Below are positions 1-7,658 of a stretch of DNA of 64,000 nucleotides, piece after piece. The DNA is from Anaerolineales bacterium (GTDB taxonomy: Bacteria > Chloroflexota > Anaerolineae > Anaerolineales > Villigracilaceae). The notes beneath the pieces were generated by a model, which worked only from the letters and a program-made list of their open reading frames with translations, was not told the DNA's origin and made no database searches. The DNA lies in contig JABTUU010000001.1 of NCBI GenBank assembly GCA_015075275.1, forward strand, positions 1,157,216-1,221,215, given 5' to 3'. The position numbers and the translations under genes are program-made. How positions within the stretch are numbered: the first letter of the stretch is position 1; each line of letters begins with the position of its first letter.

Positions 1-79
1 TTTCATTCAGTTCCTTATTGTGTTGTAGATGGATGGATTATACAGGAAACTTTCTCGGGCAGAATTCGTAAGGTTAATT

Positions 80-117
80 GAAGCGCCCGACGCTTGGATT
101 TTAACGTTCGGCGCTTG
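80..117. repeat. Imperfect inverted repeat upstream of nfeD-like gene
   Basis: The arms AAGCGCCCGACG and CGTTCGGCGCTT can fold into an imperfect 12-bp stem around a loop of about 14 nt. No T-run follows, so it is not a convincing intrinsic terminator. It may be the transcript end of a gene to the left of the window. Nothing else is recognisable in bases 1-140. Confidence 0.3.
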
Positions 118-143
118 CGGCAGAAACTGGACTAATCTTGTTG

Positions 144-159
144 TATAATGAAGCGGAGG
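144..159 (+). promoter_or_regulatory. Promoter -10 box and RBS of the nfeD-like gene
   Basis: A perfect TATAAT lies at 144-149, preceded by TG, and a Shine-Dalgarno GCGGAGG at 153-159 sits 4 nt before the ATG at 164. No convincing -35 hexamer is seen at the usual spacing. The preceding TG fits the TGTATAAT pattern that recurs at other promoters in this window. Confidence 0.5.
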
Positions 160-163
160 CATT

Positions 164-754
164 ATGAATTTTCTTCTGGATCCCGATATTGCGTATCTCT
201 TTTTGCTGGGCGGAGCGCTTTTAGCGTTTATGGCAATTGTCACGCCGGGCACAGGTTTTTTTGAAGTCGGCGCCTTATTTTGCTTCGCGCTGGCGGGCTA
301 TGGAATCTACATGTTGTCTTTTAATTTCTGGGCGGTTATTATTATTGGGTTAAGTCTTGTCCCGTTCGTCTATGCGATTCGAGATCCAAAACGGAAATGG
401 GCGCTCGCGCTTTCAATTTTACTCTTGATCGTCGGTTCGATATTTATGTTCATGCGAAACGGCTCGCCGGCTGTGAATCTGTGGGTGGCGGCGAGCGCCT
501 CAATTCTGACGGCGGGATTTATCTGGATCGCGACGCGGAAATCTATAGAAGCCTCGTTCGCCGCGCCCGCGCACGATCCCGACGCCTTAATTGGTCTGGA
601 GGGCGAAGCGCGAACGGATATTCACAGTGAAGGCAGCGTACAGGTCGGCAAGGAATTGTGGTCGGCTCGCAGCGAGATGAAAATTAAAGCCGGAAGTAAG
701 GTTCGTGTGGTTCGTCGAGACGGCTTTATTGCAGTCGTCGAAAAGCAAGAATAA
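164..754 (+). CDS. NfeD-like membrane protein, short form
   Basis: A 196-residue membrane protein. Hydrophobic segments lie at roughly residues 9-28, 33-50, 52-70, 79-97 and 105-123. They are followed by a soluble C-terminal domain (about 143-196) with the small OB-fold pattern of NfeD proteins (GLEGEA near its start, VRVVRRDG near its end). It lacks the N-terminal ClpP-class serine protease domain of long NfeD proteins. NfeD proteins are typically encoded next to SPFH/slipin proteins and are thought to act with them in membrane microdomains. Here a slipin follows after 26 bp, which supports the call and suggests one operon. The start is set by a good RBS just downstream of a TATAAT box. Confidence 0.85.
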   Translation: MNFLLDPDIAYLFLLGGALLAFMAIVTPGTGFFEVGALFCFALAGYGIYMLSFNFWAVIIIGLSLVPFVYAIRDPKRKWALALSILLLIVGSIFMFMRNGSPAVNLWVAASASILTAGFIWIATRKSIEASFAAPAHDPDALIGLEGEARTDIHSEGSVQVGKELWSARSEMKIKAGSKVRVVRRDGFIAVVEKQE

Positions 755-780
755 AATTACAGATTTAAGGAGAAACTGTT

Positions 781-1674
781 ATGGAAGCACTTACTGGCAG
801 CGCTTTGTGTTTGGTTGGCGCAATTTTGATTATTGGCTTGGTTTTTATTGCCAATGCGATTCGAATTGTGCCTGAGTATCAACGATTGGTCGTCTTTCGT
901 TTGGGGCGTTGTGTCGGCGCGAAAGGACCGGGCATTGTTCTTTTAGTTCCGGTGATTGATCGCGCGGCAAAGGTGGATCTGCGCGAGCAGGTGCGCGAAG
1001 TGCCGCATCAAACTTCGATCACCAAAGACAACGCGCCTATCTCGATTGACTTCTTGTGGTATTACAAAGTATTGGATCCTGCCGAATCGATTTTGCAAGT
1101 CGGCAATTTCGAATCGGCAGCGGCGGGTATCGCGGCGACGACGCTTCGCGCGGTGATCGGCGGAATTCCGCTGGACGACGTGCTCTCAGAGCGCGAACAT
1201 ATTAACAACATGTTGCGTACGCGCCTCGACGAAGTAACCGAACGCTGGGGCGTGAAGGTCACTAACGTTGAAATTCGCGAGATCATCCCGCCGCGCGACG
1301 TGCAAGATGCGATGAACCGCCAGATGTCGGCGGAACGCATTCGCCGCGCCGTTGTGACCGAGTCCACCGGTACGCGCGAAGCGGCGGTTAACGTGGCGGA
1401 AGGCGAGAAGCAATCCGCGATCTTGCGCGCTGAAGGTCAGAAGCAGTCTACCATCCTCGCCGCGGAAGGCGAGCGACAGTCTCAATTGTTGCGCGCAGAG
1501 GGCTTTGCAAAAGCGTTGGAAGCTATCTTCAATTCCGCTAAAGAGATCGATCAGAAGACGATGACGTTGCAATATTTTGAAACGCTCAAGTCCGTTGGCG
1601 CAAGCCCGTCCACGAAATATATCTTCCCGATGGAATTTACGAGCATGTTGGATAGCTTCTTAGGAAAGAAATAA
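781..1674 (+). CDS. Slipin / SPFH (band 7) domain membrane protein
   Basis: A 297-residue protein with one N-terminal membrane segment (about residues 6-26), then a band-7/SPFH domain (about 28-200). Its typical slipin stretches are VPEYQRLVVFRLGR and the TNVEIREIIPP turn. Residues about 206-241 hold three copies of an Ala/Glu-rich repeat (AEGEKQSAIL, AEGQKQSTIL, AEGERQSQLL) of the kind that forms the flotillin-like coiled coil and drives oligomerisation. The family scaffolds membrane microdomains and partners NfeD, whose gene lies directly upstream. RBS AAGGAG precedes the ATG. Function beyond scaffolding cannot be read from the sequence. Confidence 0.88.
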   Translation: MEALTGSALCLVGAILIIGLVFIANAIRIVPEYQRLVVFRLGRCVGAKGPGIVLLVPVIDRAAKVDLREQVREVPHQTSITKDNAPISIDFLWYYKVLDPAESILQVGNFESAAAGIAATTLRAVIGGIPLDDVLSEREHINNMLRTRLDEVTERWGVKVTNVEIREIIPPRDVQDAMNRQMSAERIRRAVVTESTGTREAAVNVAEGEKQSAILRAEGQKQSTILAAEGERQSQLLRAEGFAKALEAIFNSAKEIDQKTMTLQYFETLKSVGASPSTKYIFPMEFTSMLDSFLGKK

Positions 1675-1708
1675 ACGTATAATTTGGCGTGCCGATAGGT
1701 ATGTAAAC

Positions 1709-1763
1709 AAGTAGAAAGTGGAGAGCGACTTTAGATTTTCCACTTTCTACTTTTTCTTTTTTT
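1709..1763 (+). terminator. Intrinsic terminator after the NfeD-slipin pair
   Basis: A 14-bp perfect stem, AAGTAGAAAGTGGA at 1709-1722 against TCCACTTTCTACTT at 1739-1752, is followed by a T-rich run to 1763. It ends the slipin message. It also shows that an ATG at 1718, in frame with the acetyltransferase downstream, cannot be that gene's start. Confidence 0.8.
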
Positions 1764-1777
1764 GGAAGACTTCTCTT

Positions 1778-2209
1778 GTGGAAATTCTCCCCGCAACTAT
1801 TCTTGACCTCAATTCGCTGTGCAAACTCGAACGCGCTTGTTTCGATCAAGACGCCTGGTCGCTATTTGATTTGATCGCCGTACTTTCGTGGGGCGACGTT
1901 ATCCGACTTAAGGCGGTGGAAGACGGCGCCATGATCGGATTTGTAGCGGGCGATACGCGTCTTTCTCGAGGAGAGGCGTGGATTGCCACCCTTGCGGTTG
2001 ATCCGCGTTTTCAGCGCCGCGGCGTTGGGCGAGCGTTATTGCGCGCATGCGAAGCGCGCTTTCAGACCTCGAAATCTAAGCTGACCGTTCGAGTATCCAA
2101 TTCAAACGCCATCGCCTTATATGAACGCGAAGGTTACCGCGTCTCTGATGTTTGGCATGGATATTACCGGGGCGGCGAAGATGGGCTGGTGATGGAGAAG
2201 TCTCTATAG
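1778..2209 (+). CDS. rimI: RimI-type ribosomal-protein-alanine N-acetyltransferase
   Basis: A 143-residue GNAT-fold acetyltransferase if started at GTG 1778. The in-frame ATG at 1718 lies inside the terminator stem and would add a meaningless 20-residue Phe-rich extension. The acetyl-CoA binding signature QRRGVGRALL is at about residues 79-88, after the beta-4 strand IATLAVDP. The C-terminal part (VSNSNAIALYEREGYR) is the classic RimI motif. RimI acetylates the N-terminus of ribosomal protein S18. Close relatives with other substrates exist, so the substrate is inferred from family resemblance. It stands alone between a terminator and rnd. Confidence 0.78.
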   Translation: MEILPATILDLNSLCKLERACFDQDAWSLFDLIAVLSWGDVIRLKAVEDGAMIGFVAGDTRLSRGEAWIATLAVDPRFQRRGVGRALLRACEARFQTSKSKLTVRVSNSNAIALYEREGYRVSDVWHGYYRGGEDGLVMEKSL

Positions 2210-2278
2210 CAACTGCGCGACGACGCGTCTCCGATCGCCGCAATTGCAGATTTAGGGATACAATACTTTCGTTGCTTT

Positions 2279-3403
2279 ATGAATGAATTGCTGACTCCTC
2301 CTGTTTGGGTTAACGCCGACGCATCGTTTCAACGCATGTTTGCCGACCTGGCCGGGCAATCGCGCGTAGCGGTAGACACAGAGTCGAACAGCCTGCACGC
2401 CTATCGCGAGCGCGTCTGCCTGCTTCAGTTTTCAACGTCGAAATACGATTACGTTGTCGATCCTTTAGCGCCGATTGATGTGACGCCTCTTGCTCAAATT
2501 TTCGAAGATCCGCGAATCGAGAAGATCTTCCACGCCGCGGAATATGACTTGATCTGTTTGAAGCGCGACTATGGATTTAAATTCGTCAATTTATTTGACA
2601 CCATGCATGCCGCGCGCGTCCTCGGATACCCCGCAGTGGGATTAGACACGTTGCTGGCGGAGAAGTTCCAACTGACGATTAATAAGCGATATCAAAAAGC
2701 AGACTGGGGCGCGAGACCTCTTACGCCGGCGCAAATTAACTATGCGCGCCAGGATACGCATTACCTTTTTGACCTGCGCGATACGCTTGAAATGGAATTG
2801 CGCGAGAAAAATCGCTTGGAATTAGCGTTTGAAGATTTTGCGCGCGCTTGCAATGTAGAGGACCCGAAGGAGAAAACGAACGGCTCTTCGTGGAGACGTT
2901 TCAGCGCGCGCAAAGAATTAAGTCAGCGCGAATTGACGATCCTTTCAGAGTTGTGCCGCAGTCGCGATATGATCGCCGAAAAACTCGATCGTCCGCCGTT
3001 CAAAGTAGTGGGCGATAAGTTATTATTCGAGATCGCAAAACAGTCGTCTGAGAAGAATGTTGACCTGGCGGAGATCGGGCTCAGTTCAAAGCAGATTCAC
3101 TTGTGGGGCAGAGAGATACTCGCGGCGACGAAACGCGGGATGACAGCTCCGCTGGTGAAACTGGAGCAGCCGAAACATCCGAGCGCTGCGACGCTGCGGC
3201 GCTTGGAGAAGTTGAAGGCGTGGCGAAAGAAGATCACGCAAGAACTAAAAGTCGAGTCGGACATTGTTTTACCTAAGGCGTATTTGAGTTCGTTCACGGA
3301 GAATCCGCCCACATCGTTGCGCGAGCTTGAGGCGACGATGAACGATTCGCCTTGGCGGTTCAGAACATACGGCTCCCAAATTTTCGAATTGCTTGGAGAC
3401 TAA
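2279..3403 (+). CDS. rnd: Ribonuclease D
   Basis: A 374-residue 3'-5' exoribonuclease of the DEDDy type that trims tRNA precursors and other structured RNAs. Exo motif I is AVDTESNSL (about residues 31-39), motif II is in the FHAAEYDLICL region, and motif III is YARQDTHYL with the Tyr-x3-Asp signature. An HRDC domain follows (about 205-290), as in RNase D. Length matches the family. A TACAAT box ends 13 nt before the ATG and no strong RBS is seen. The stop is 1 bp from the ATG of the next nuclease, so the two RNA-processing genes are probably cotranscribed and translationally coupled. Confidence 0.9.
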   Translation: MNELLTPPVWVNADASFQRMFADLAGQSRVAVDTESNSLHAYRERVCLLQFSTSKYDYVVDPLAPIDVTPLAQIFEDPRIEKIFHAAEYDLICLKRDYGFKFVNLFDTMHAARVLGYPAVGLDTLLAEKFQLTINKRYQKADWGARPLTPAQINYARQDTHYLFDLRDTLEMELREKNRLELAFEDFARACNVEDPKEKTNGSSWRRFSARKELSQRELTILSELCRSRDMIAEKLDRPPFKVVGDKLLFEIAKQSSEKNVDLAEIGLSSKQIHLWGREILAATKRGMTAPLVKLEQPKHPSAATLRRLEKLKAWRKKITQELKVESDIVLPKAYLSSFTENPPTSLRELEATMNDSPWRFRTYGSQIFELLGD

Positions 3404-3404
3404 C

Positions 3405-4799
3405 ATGGAAATTCATTTTCACGGCGCGGCGCATACAGTTACGGGTAGTCAGCACTTGCTAGAGATCAACGGACGTCGTCTGTTGCTTGAATGCGGCTTG
3501 TATCAGGGACGGCGGGAAGAATCGTACGCTCGAAATTTAAATTTCGTATACGATCCGCGCTCGGTAGATGCGGTGATTCTGTCTCATGCGCATATTGATC
3601 ATAGCGGCAATTTGCCGAACTTCGTCAAAAAAGGCTATGAGGGACCGATCTATGCGACATATCCGACCGTTGACCTTGGAACGATCATGCTGGCGGATTC
3701 GGGACGGATCCACGAGTCGGACGTTGAATACGTGAACCGTAGAAGGGCGGCGCATGGCGAGCCGCCGGTTGATCCGCTCTACACTGAGGCAGACGCTCAG
3801 CGCGCGTCAAATTTATTTCACGGCGTGGGCTACAACCAACCGTTTGAGCCGATTCCCGGCGTGATCGCAAAATTTGTCGAAGCGGGTCACATTCTCGGTT
3901 CCGCCGCGATCTCGTTAGAAGTTGAGGAGAAAGGACGCAAGATACGCTTCTGGTTCTCCGGCGATATCGGACGCTTTGGACTGCCCTTGTTGCGCGACCC
4001 GGTTATGCCGGAGCCGGCGGATTACTTGTTGATGGAATGCACTTATGGCGATCGAAGACACAACAACCCCGCCGCCGCGTTCGAGGAATTTCGAAATGTG
4101 GTCAAACGGACGCTTGAGCGAAGCGGCAAGGTGATCATTCCGGCATTTGCCGTAGGGCGGACGCAGGAGCTTGTTTATCACTTGAATACGATGATGTATA
4201 ACGGCGACCTGCCGCAAGCGCCGGTCTTTGTAGACAGTCCGTTAGCGGTCAATGCTTCGGAGATATTTATGCGTCATCGCGAAGTCTTCGACGCGGAAAC
4301 ACGCCGATTCATCGAAGAGGCGCGTCATCCGGCGCTTAACTTCAAAATGCTAACTTACATTCATTCTGTAGAAGAATCGAAAGCCTTAAACAAGCGCACC
4401 GACCCGATGATAATTATCTCGGCTTCAGGCATGGCGGAGACCGGACGCATCTTGCATCATTTGCGAAATAACATCGAAAATCCTAGGAATACAGTGTGCA
4501 TCGTCTCATGGCAGGCTCCCTACACGCTGGGGCGCCGAATTGCCAACCGCGAGAAACACATTAAGATTTTTGGCGAACCGTACACGGTCAAAGCCGAAGT
4601 GGCAACCATTGGCGGATTATCGGGTCATGCCGGGCAGGATTTGTTGGTGAAGTATGGAACTACAGTGAAAGAAACGGCAAAGAAAATCTTTCTGGTGCAT
4701 GGCGAAGAAAAAGCCGCTGAAACGCTGACGAGCCTCTTTGCAACTCACGGGATGAAAAGCGTGTATTACCCCGACTTGCACGACAGCGCCGAATTATAA
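3405..4799 (+). CDS. Beta-CASP metallo-beta-lactamase RNA nuclease
   Basis: A 464-residue protein with an N-terminal metallo-beta-lactamase domain: metal motif LSHAHIDHSGN near residue 65 and a further ligand in the EAGHILGSA stretch. A beta-CASP domain (SASGMAETGRI) and a C-terminal VHGEEKAAE segment follow, the arrangement of CPSF73-like and RNase J-related processing nucleases (COG1236 type). It likely cuts or trims RNA. ATG 3405 is chosen over an in-frame TTG at 3393 because TTGGAG at 3393-3398 is then the RBS and only 1 bp separates it from the rnd stop. Confidence 0.85.
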   Translation: MEIHFHGAAHTVTGSQHLLEINGRRLLLECGLYQGRREESYARNLNFVYDPRSVDAVILSHAHIDHSGNLPNFVKKGYEGPIYATYPTVDLGTIMLADSGRIHESDVEYVNRRRAAHGEPPVDPLYTEADAQRASNLFHGVGYNQPFEPIPGVIAKFVEAGHILGSAAISLEVEEKGRKIRFWFSGDIGRFGLPLLRDPVMPEPADYLLMECTYGDRRHNNPAAAFEEFRNVVKRTLERSGKVIIPAFAVGRTQELVYHLNTMMYNGDLPQAPVFVDSPLAVNASEIFMRHREVFDAETRRFIEEARHPALNFKMLTYIHSVEESKALNKRTDPMIIISASGMAETGRILHHLRNNIENPRNTVCIVSWQAPYTLGRRIANREKHIKIFGEPYTVKAEVATIGGLSGHAGQDLLVKYGTTVKETAKKIFLVHGEEKAAETLTSLFATHGMKSVYYPDLHDSAEL

Positions 4800-4801
4800 G
4801 T

Positions 4802-4807
4802 TATAAT
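4802..4807 (+). promoter_or_regulatory. Promoter -10 box of tRNA-Ser
   Basis: A perfect TATAAT lies 18 nt before the mature 5' end of tRNA-Ser, immediately after the stop of the beta-CASP nuclease gene. Confidence 0.5.
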
Positions 4808-4825
4808 TTCCGCCGTTAGATTGAT

Positions 4826-4912
4826 GGGAAGGTGCCAGAGTGGTTGAATGGGACAGTCTCGAAAACTGTTGTGGGCTCCGGTCCACCGAGGGTTCGAATC
4901 CCTCCCTTCCCG
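4826..4912 (+). tRNA. tRNA-Ser (anticodon CGA)
   Basis: Acceptor GGGAAGG pairs with CCTTCCC. The anticodon stem ACAGT/ACTGT encloses the loop CTCGAAA with anticodon CGA. There is a long variable arm (about TGTGGGCTCCGGTCCACC), and the T-arm is GAGGG-TTCGAAT-CCCTC. The long variable arm and the anticodon identify a class II serine tRNA reading UCG. The CCA end is not encoded. Confidence 0.95.
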
Positions 4913-4997
4913 CTATAACTCAACTCGGCGAGTAAATGACTCGCTGTTGTAGCGTATCCGCTTCACGCTCTCGCTGATTTTTTACACTTCAGAACCT

Positions 4998-5821
4998 ATG
5001 CAAATTGACCTTTCGATTGACACAGATGTCGTTCGCCGGCGTTTAACCAATTTCATTAAAGAAAAAATGGCGCAGGCGGGATTCTCGCGCGCCGTGGTCG
5101 GACTTTCGGGCGGACTCGATTCAGCGTTGTCGTGCGCGCTCGCTGTTGAAGCGCTAGGGCGCGAAAACGTGCTGGCGGTGCGGATGCCTTATCGAACGTC
5201 CAACCCTGATTCGCTCGCGCATGCTGGGTTGCTCATCGAACAATTGCGTACGCCGAACAAAGTTATCGAAATTACCGCCATGGTCGAACCCTGTTTGCGC
5301 TGGATCCGCAGATTACGAAACTTCGTAAAGGCAACATCATGGCGCGCGAACGGATGATCGTTTTGTACGACCAATCGGAGGTTTTTAATGGATTGGTTGT
5401 TGGCACAGGGAATAAAACTGAAATCCTACTCGGTTATAGCACGCAGTTCGGCGATTCGGCGTCGGCGCTGAACCCTATCGGCGATTTATATAAGACTCAA
5501 GTTAGGCAATTGTCGCGCGCGTTGAATATCCCCGCGCCGATTCTCCACAAGCCCCCGTCCGCCGATCTATGGAACGGTCAAACTGACGAAGGCGAACTTG
5601 GCTTCACACTTATGAAGAAGTTGACAGATTGCTTTACTTGCTTGTAGATCGCCGCTGTAGCCGCGCGGAGTGCGTGGAAGCGGGCGGCTTCCGATTTTGT
5701 GGATGCGGTTGTCAAGCGTATAAAATGGAGTCAATTTAAGCGTCAGTTGCCGCCTGTTGCCAAGCTAGACGACCGACCTGACGGTTATGATTTTCTAGGA
5801 GAGCGTGATTGGGGGACGTAA
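4998..5821 (+). pseudogene. nadE: NAD synthetase, frameshifted (nadE remnant)
   Basis: Ammonia-dependent NAD synthase makes NAD from deamido-NAD, ATP and ammonia. The start is intact and includes the ATP-pyrophosphatase P-loop VGLSGGLDSALS (about residues 33-45). The frame then breaks three times. Near 5290 GAACCCTG has apparently lost one C and the frame resumes as [15 protein letters not shown]. Near 5613 the GELGFT segment jumps to [15 protein letters not shown]. Near 5690 it jumps to DFVDAVVKRIKWSQFKRQ. All reconstructed segments match NadE, and the total of about 275 codons is the normal length. The reconstructed stop TAA 5819-5821 overlaps the ATG of the next gene. Either a recent pseudogene or base-calling indels; at least one break is in a homopolymer. 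Confidence 0.85.
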
Positions 5822-7068
5822 TGAAATTATCCATTCCGCCCGCGCTAACGCATCGAAAATATTTCTATCTCTGGTTCGGCTTGTTGATTTCCATTGCCGG
5901 CTCGCAAATGCAGGTTGCCGCGATTCATTGGCATATCCGCGAACTGACTGACAAGCCTAATCCGCTGGCATTGGGCGGCATTGGTTTGGCAAGAATTGTA
6001 CCGGTGATCGTCTTTTCTTTTGTCGGCGGCGCGGTTGCGGATAGTTATGACCGGCGTAAAATTTTATTCATCACCCAAACGGTTCTGGCGGTTGAAGCGT
6101 TAGCGTTAGCGGCGTTGACGTTTAGCGGGCGAGTCGAGATTTGGCATATTTACGCGTTGACAGCGCTGCAAGCGTCGGCGTCGGCGTTCGACTTGCCCGC
6201 GCGGCAGGCGATGGTTCCGAATCTGGTCTCACGCGAGCATCTAACATCCGCATTTAGCATGAATTCGATCGCATTTAACACAGGCGCGATTCTGGGTCCG
6301 CTTTTCTTCGGATTTATCCCCGCGGGCGGACAAGGCTATGCCTATCTGCTCGATGCGATTTCGTTTATGGCGGTGCTTATCGCGCTAATATTGATGGGAC
6401 ATACGCCGCAAGACCTCAAGCGCGCCGAGGGCGTGAACGTTCGTTCAGTGTGGAACGGTATGCGCTTCATTGGTTCGCATCCGCTCATTATGTCCACGAT
6501 GGTAATGGATTTTATCGCTACGTTCTTCGCCTCGGCAAATACGATGTTGCCGATCGTAGCGCGCGATATTCTAAATGTCGGCAAGAGCGGATATTCATGG
6601 CTGGTCTCCGCGCAGGCGATTGGTTCCGTCGCGGCGGGAGTGGCGGTTTCGCAGGCGCGCGAGTTGCGTCGACAGGGACCAATCTTTATCGGCGCGGTAA
6701 TTCTATTCGGCGCGATGACGGTTTGGTTCGGATTCAGCCGCGCATTTTTACCCGCGTTGCTCGCCCTGACGATCATGGGCGCGGCGGACGCGGTTAGCAC
6801 GATTATTCGCAATACGATACGTCAATTGCAAACCCCCGACCATATTCGCGGCAGGATGACCAGCGTGAATCAACTCTTCTTTCAGGGCGGTCCTCAGCTT
6901 GGCGAGGTCGAATCGGGCATAGTTGCAGCGCTGTTTGGAGTTCCGTTCGCCATCGTCAGCGGCGGCATCGGCTGCATCGTTGGGCTGTTGATCGTCCTTC
7001 GCAGGTGGCCCCAATTGATTGCGTATAGCGGAGATGAGCCAATGCTGATAGCGGTTCCAGCCGACTGA
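5821..7068 (+). CDS. MFS transporter
   Basis: A major facilitator of about 415 residues with roughly 12 hydrophobic segments. The loop between helices 2 and 3 carries the MFS signature GGAVADSYDRRKIL. It resembles the DHA-type or enterobactin-exporter-like (MFS_3) branch, but no substrate can be read. ATG 5821 overlaps the ancestral nadE stop as TAATG. An in-frame TTG at 5809 would place the start inside the nadE tail, so ATG 5821 is preferred. The overlap implies that the two were once translationally coupled. With nadE broken, expression now depends on upstream ribosomes reaching this point or on re-initiation. Confidence 0.85.
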   Translation: MKLSIPPALTHRKYFYLWFGLLISIAGSQMQVAAIHWHIRELTDKPNPLALGGIGLARIVPVIVFSFVGGAVADSYDRRKILFITQTVLAVEALALAALTFSGRVEIWHIYALTALQASASAFDLPARQAMVPNLVSREHLTSAFSMNSIAFNTGAILGPLFFGFIPAGGQGYAYLLDAISFMAVLIALILMGHTPQDLKRAEGVNVRSVWNGMRFIGSHPLIMSTMVMDFIATFFASANTMLPIVARDILNVGKSGYSWLVSAQAIGSVAAGVAVSQARELRRQGPIFIGAVILFGAMTVWFGFSRAFLPALLALTIMGAADAVSTIIRNTIRQLQTPDHIRGRMTSVNQLFFQGGPQLGEVESGIVAALFGVPFAIVSGGIGCIVGLLIVLRRWPQLIAYSGDEPMLIAVPAD

Positions 7069-7118
7069 TGTTTTCCTTACGATTGCCGTACATTTTCTCT
7101 ACACTCCCCGTCTCGGCG

Positions 7119-7147
7119 TTGACGAACGCCTTAAATAGGGCTATACT
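7119..7147 (+). promoter_or_regulatory. Sigma-70-type promoter of the SWIM-gene leader
   Basis: TTGACG at 7119-7124 and TATACT at 7142-7147 are separated by exactly 17 nt. The expected start is near 7154. The -10 box lies within a palindrome (next feature). Confidence 0.65.
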
Positions 7148-7157
7148 GCAAGTATAG
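7141..7157. promoter_or_regulatory. Candidate operator palindrome over the -10 box
   Basis: CTATACT-GCA-AGTATAG is a perfect 7-bp inverted repeat. It covers the -10 hexamer and reaches the predicted transcription start. That is the classic position for repressor binding. The regulator is not identifiable from the sequence. Confidence 0.45.
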
Positions 7158-7263
7158 AGGCGTAGATCTTATGCGAATAGATACATACAGAAACAGCCTA
7201 GCTAGACCAAAAACGCGCGTATTTTTGCGCGTTTTTTTATTTCTATTGTCGAAAGGAGATTAA
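7154..7263 (+). ncRNA. Terminated leader or small RNA upstream of the SWIM-finger gene
   Basis: A transcript from the promoter at 7119-7147 would meet an intrinsic terminator at 7209-7238 after about 85 nt, 30 nt before the GTG of the SWIM gene. It therefore looks like an attenuated leader or an independent small RNA. A 30-codon ORF (ATG 7171, stop 7261-7263) runs straight through the terminator and stops 3 nt before the GTG. Its RVFLRVFLFLL stretch is simply the terminator translated, so it is probably not a real peptide. Confidence 0.4.
7209..7238 (+). terminator. Intrinsic terminator inside the SWIM-gene leader
   Basis: Stem AAAAACGCGC (7209-7218) with GCGCGTTTTT (7227-7236), loop of 8 nt, T-run to 7238. 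It lies between a strong promoter and the SWIM-finger ORF, so it could attenuate that gene. Confidence 0.75.
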
Positions 7264-7266
7264 ACA

Positions 7267-7509
7267 GTGAACTACGGAATGATCGGTAAACTCGAGAAAG
7301 CCAAGCGGTACGCGGAGGAACCCAGCCGTTTCCTCTTCAACAAGTTTGACGTCACTTTTCAGGGAGATAATAACGACCATCATGTTGCCTTCGACAGCGG
7401 GACCTACTCGTGCGACTGCGAGTTTTTTGCCAATAATGGGCGTTGCGCTCACACGATGGCGATTGAGATAAAATTCAAAGGGATGGTTCCTGAAGCCAAC
7501 GAATCCTGA
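7267..7509 (+). CDS. Small SWIM zinc-finger protein
   Basis: An 80-residue protein with GTG start 7267, supported by RBS AAAGGAG 8 nt upstream. Residues about 41-66 carry the SWIM signature Cys-x-Cys-x(n)-Cys-x-His (SCDCEFFANNGRCAHTMA), a zinc-binding fold that mediates DNA or protein contacts in transposases, SNF2 helicase partners and ubiquitin ligases. Here it is the whole protein, without any catalytic partner domain or neighbour. It has a promoter, palindrome and terminator upstream and a terminator downstream, so it is a well-delimited single-gene unit. The target is unknown. Confidence 0.75.
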   Translation: MNYGMIGKLEKAKRYAEEPSRFLFNKFDVTFQGDNNDHHVAFDSGTYSCDCEFFANNGRCAHTMAIEIKFKGMVPEANES

Positions 7510-7534
7510 TCTCCTTGGCGAGTTGAATTCTGTG

Positions 7535-7565
7535 AACTGCCTTTCAGGTCGAAAGGCAGTTTTTT
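7535..7565 (+). terminator. Intrinsic terminator after the SWIM-finger gene
   Basis: Stem AACTGCCTTT (7535-7544) with AAAGGCAGTT (7552-7561), then a T-run to 7565. Confidence 0.88.
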
Positions 7566-7643
7566 ATTTGAGTCTGATGAACTGAGAACAGGCGCGGGGA
7601 ATGAAAATTTAATGAGAGTATTTTTAAATTTGAAGAATTCGAT

Positions 7644-7649
7644 TACAAT
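7644..7649 (+). promoter_or_regulatory. -10 box of the L,D-transpeptidase gene, near-leaderless
   Basis: TACAAT ends 9 nt before the ATG at 7659. There is no Shine-Dalgarno sequence, so the message would carry almost no 5' UTR. Confidence 0.4.
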
Positions 7650-7658
7650 TTTCACGTT

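Noticed and set aside
1718..1777. ATG 1718 as start of rimI
   Set aside because: It is inside a 14-bp terminator stem and adds a Phe-rich extension that RimI lacks. GTG 1778 is used.
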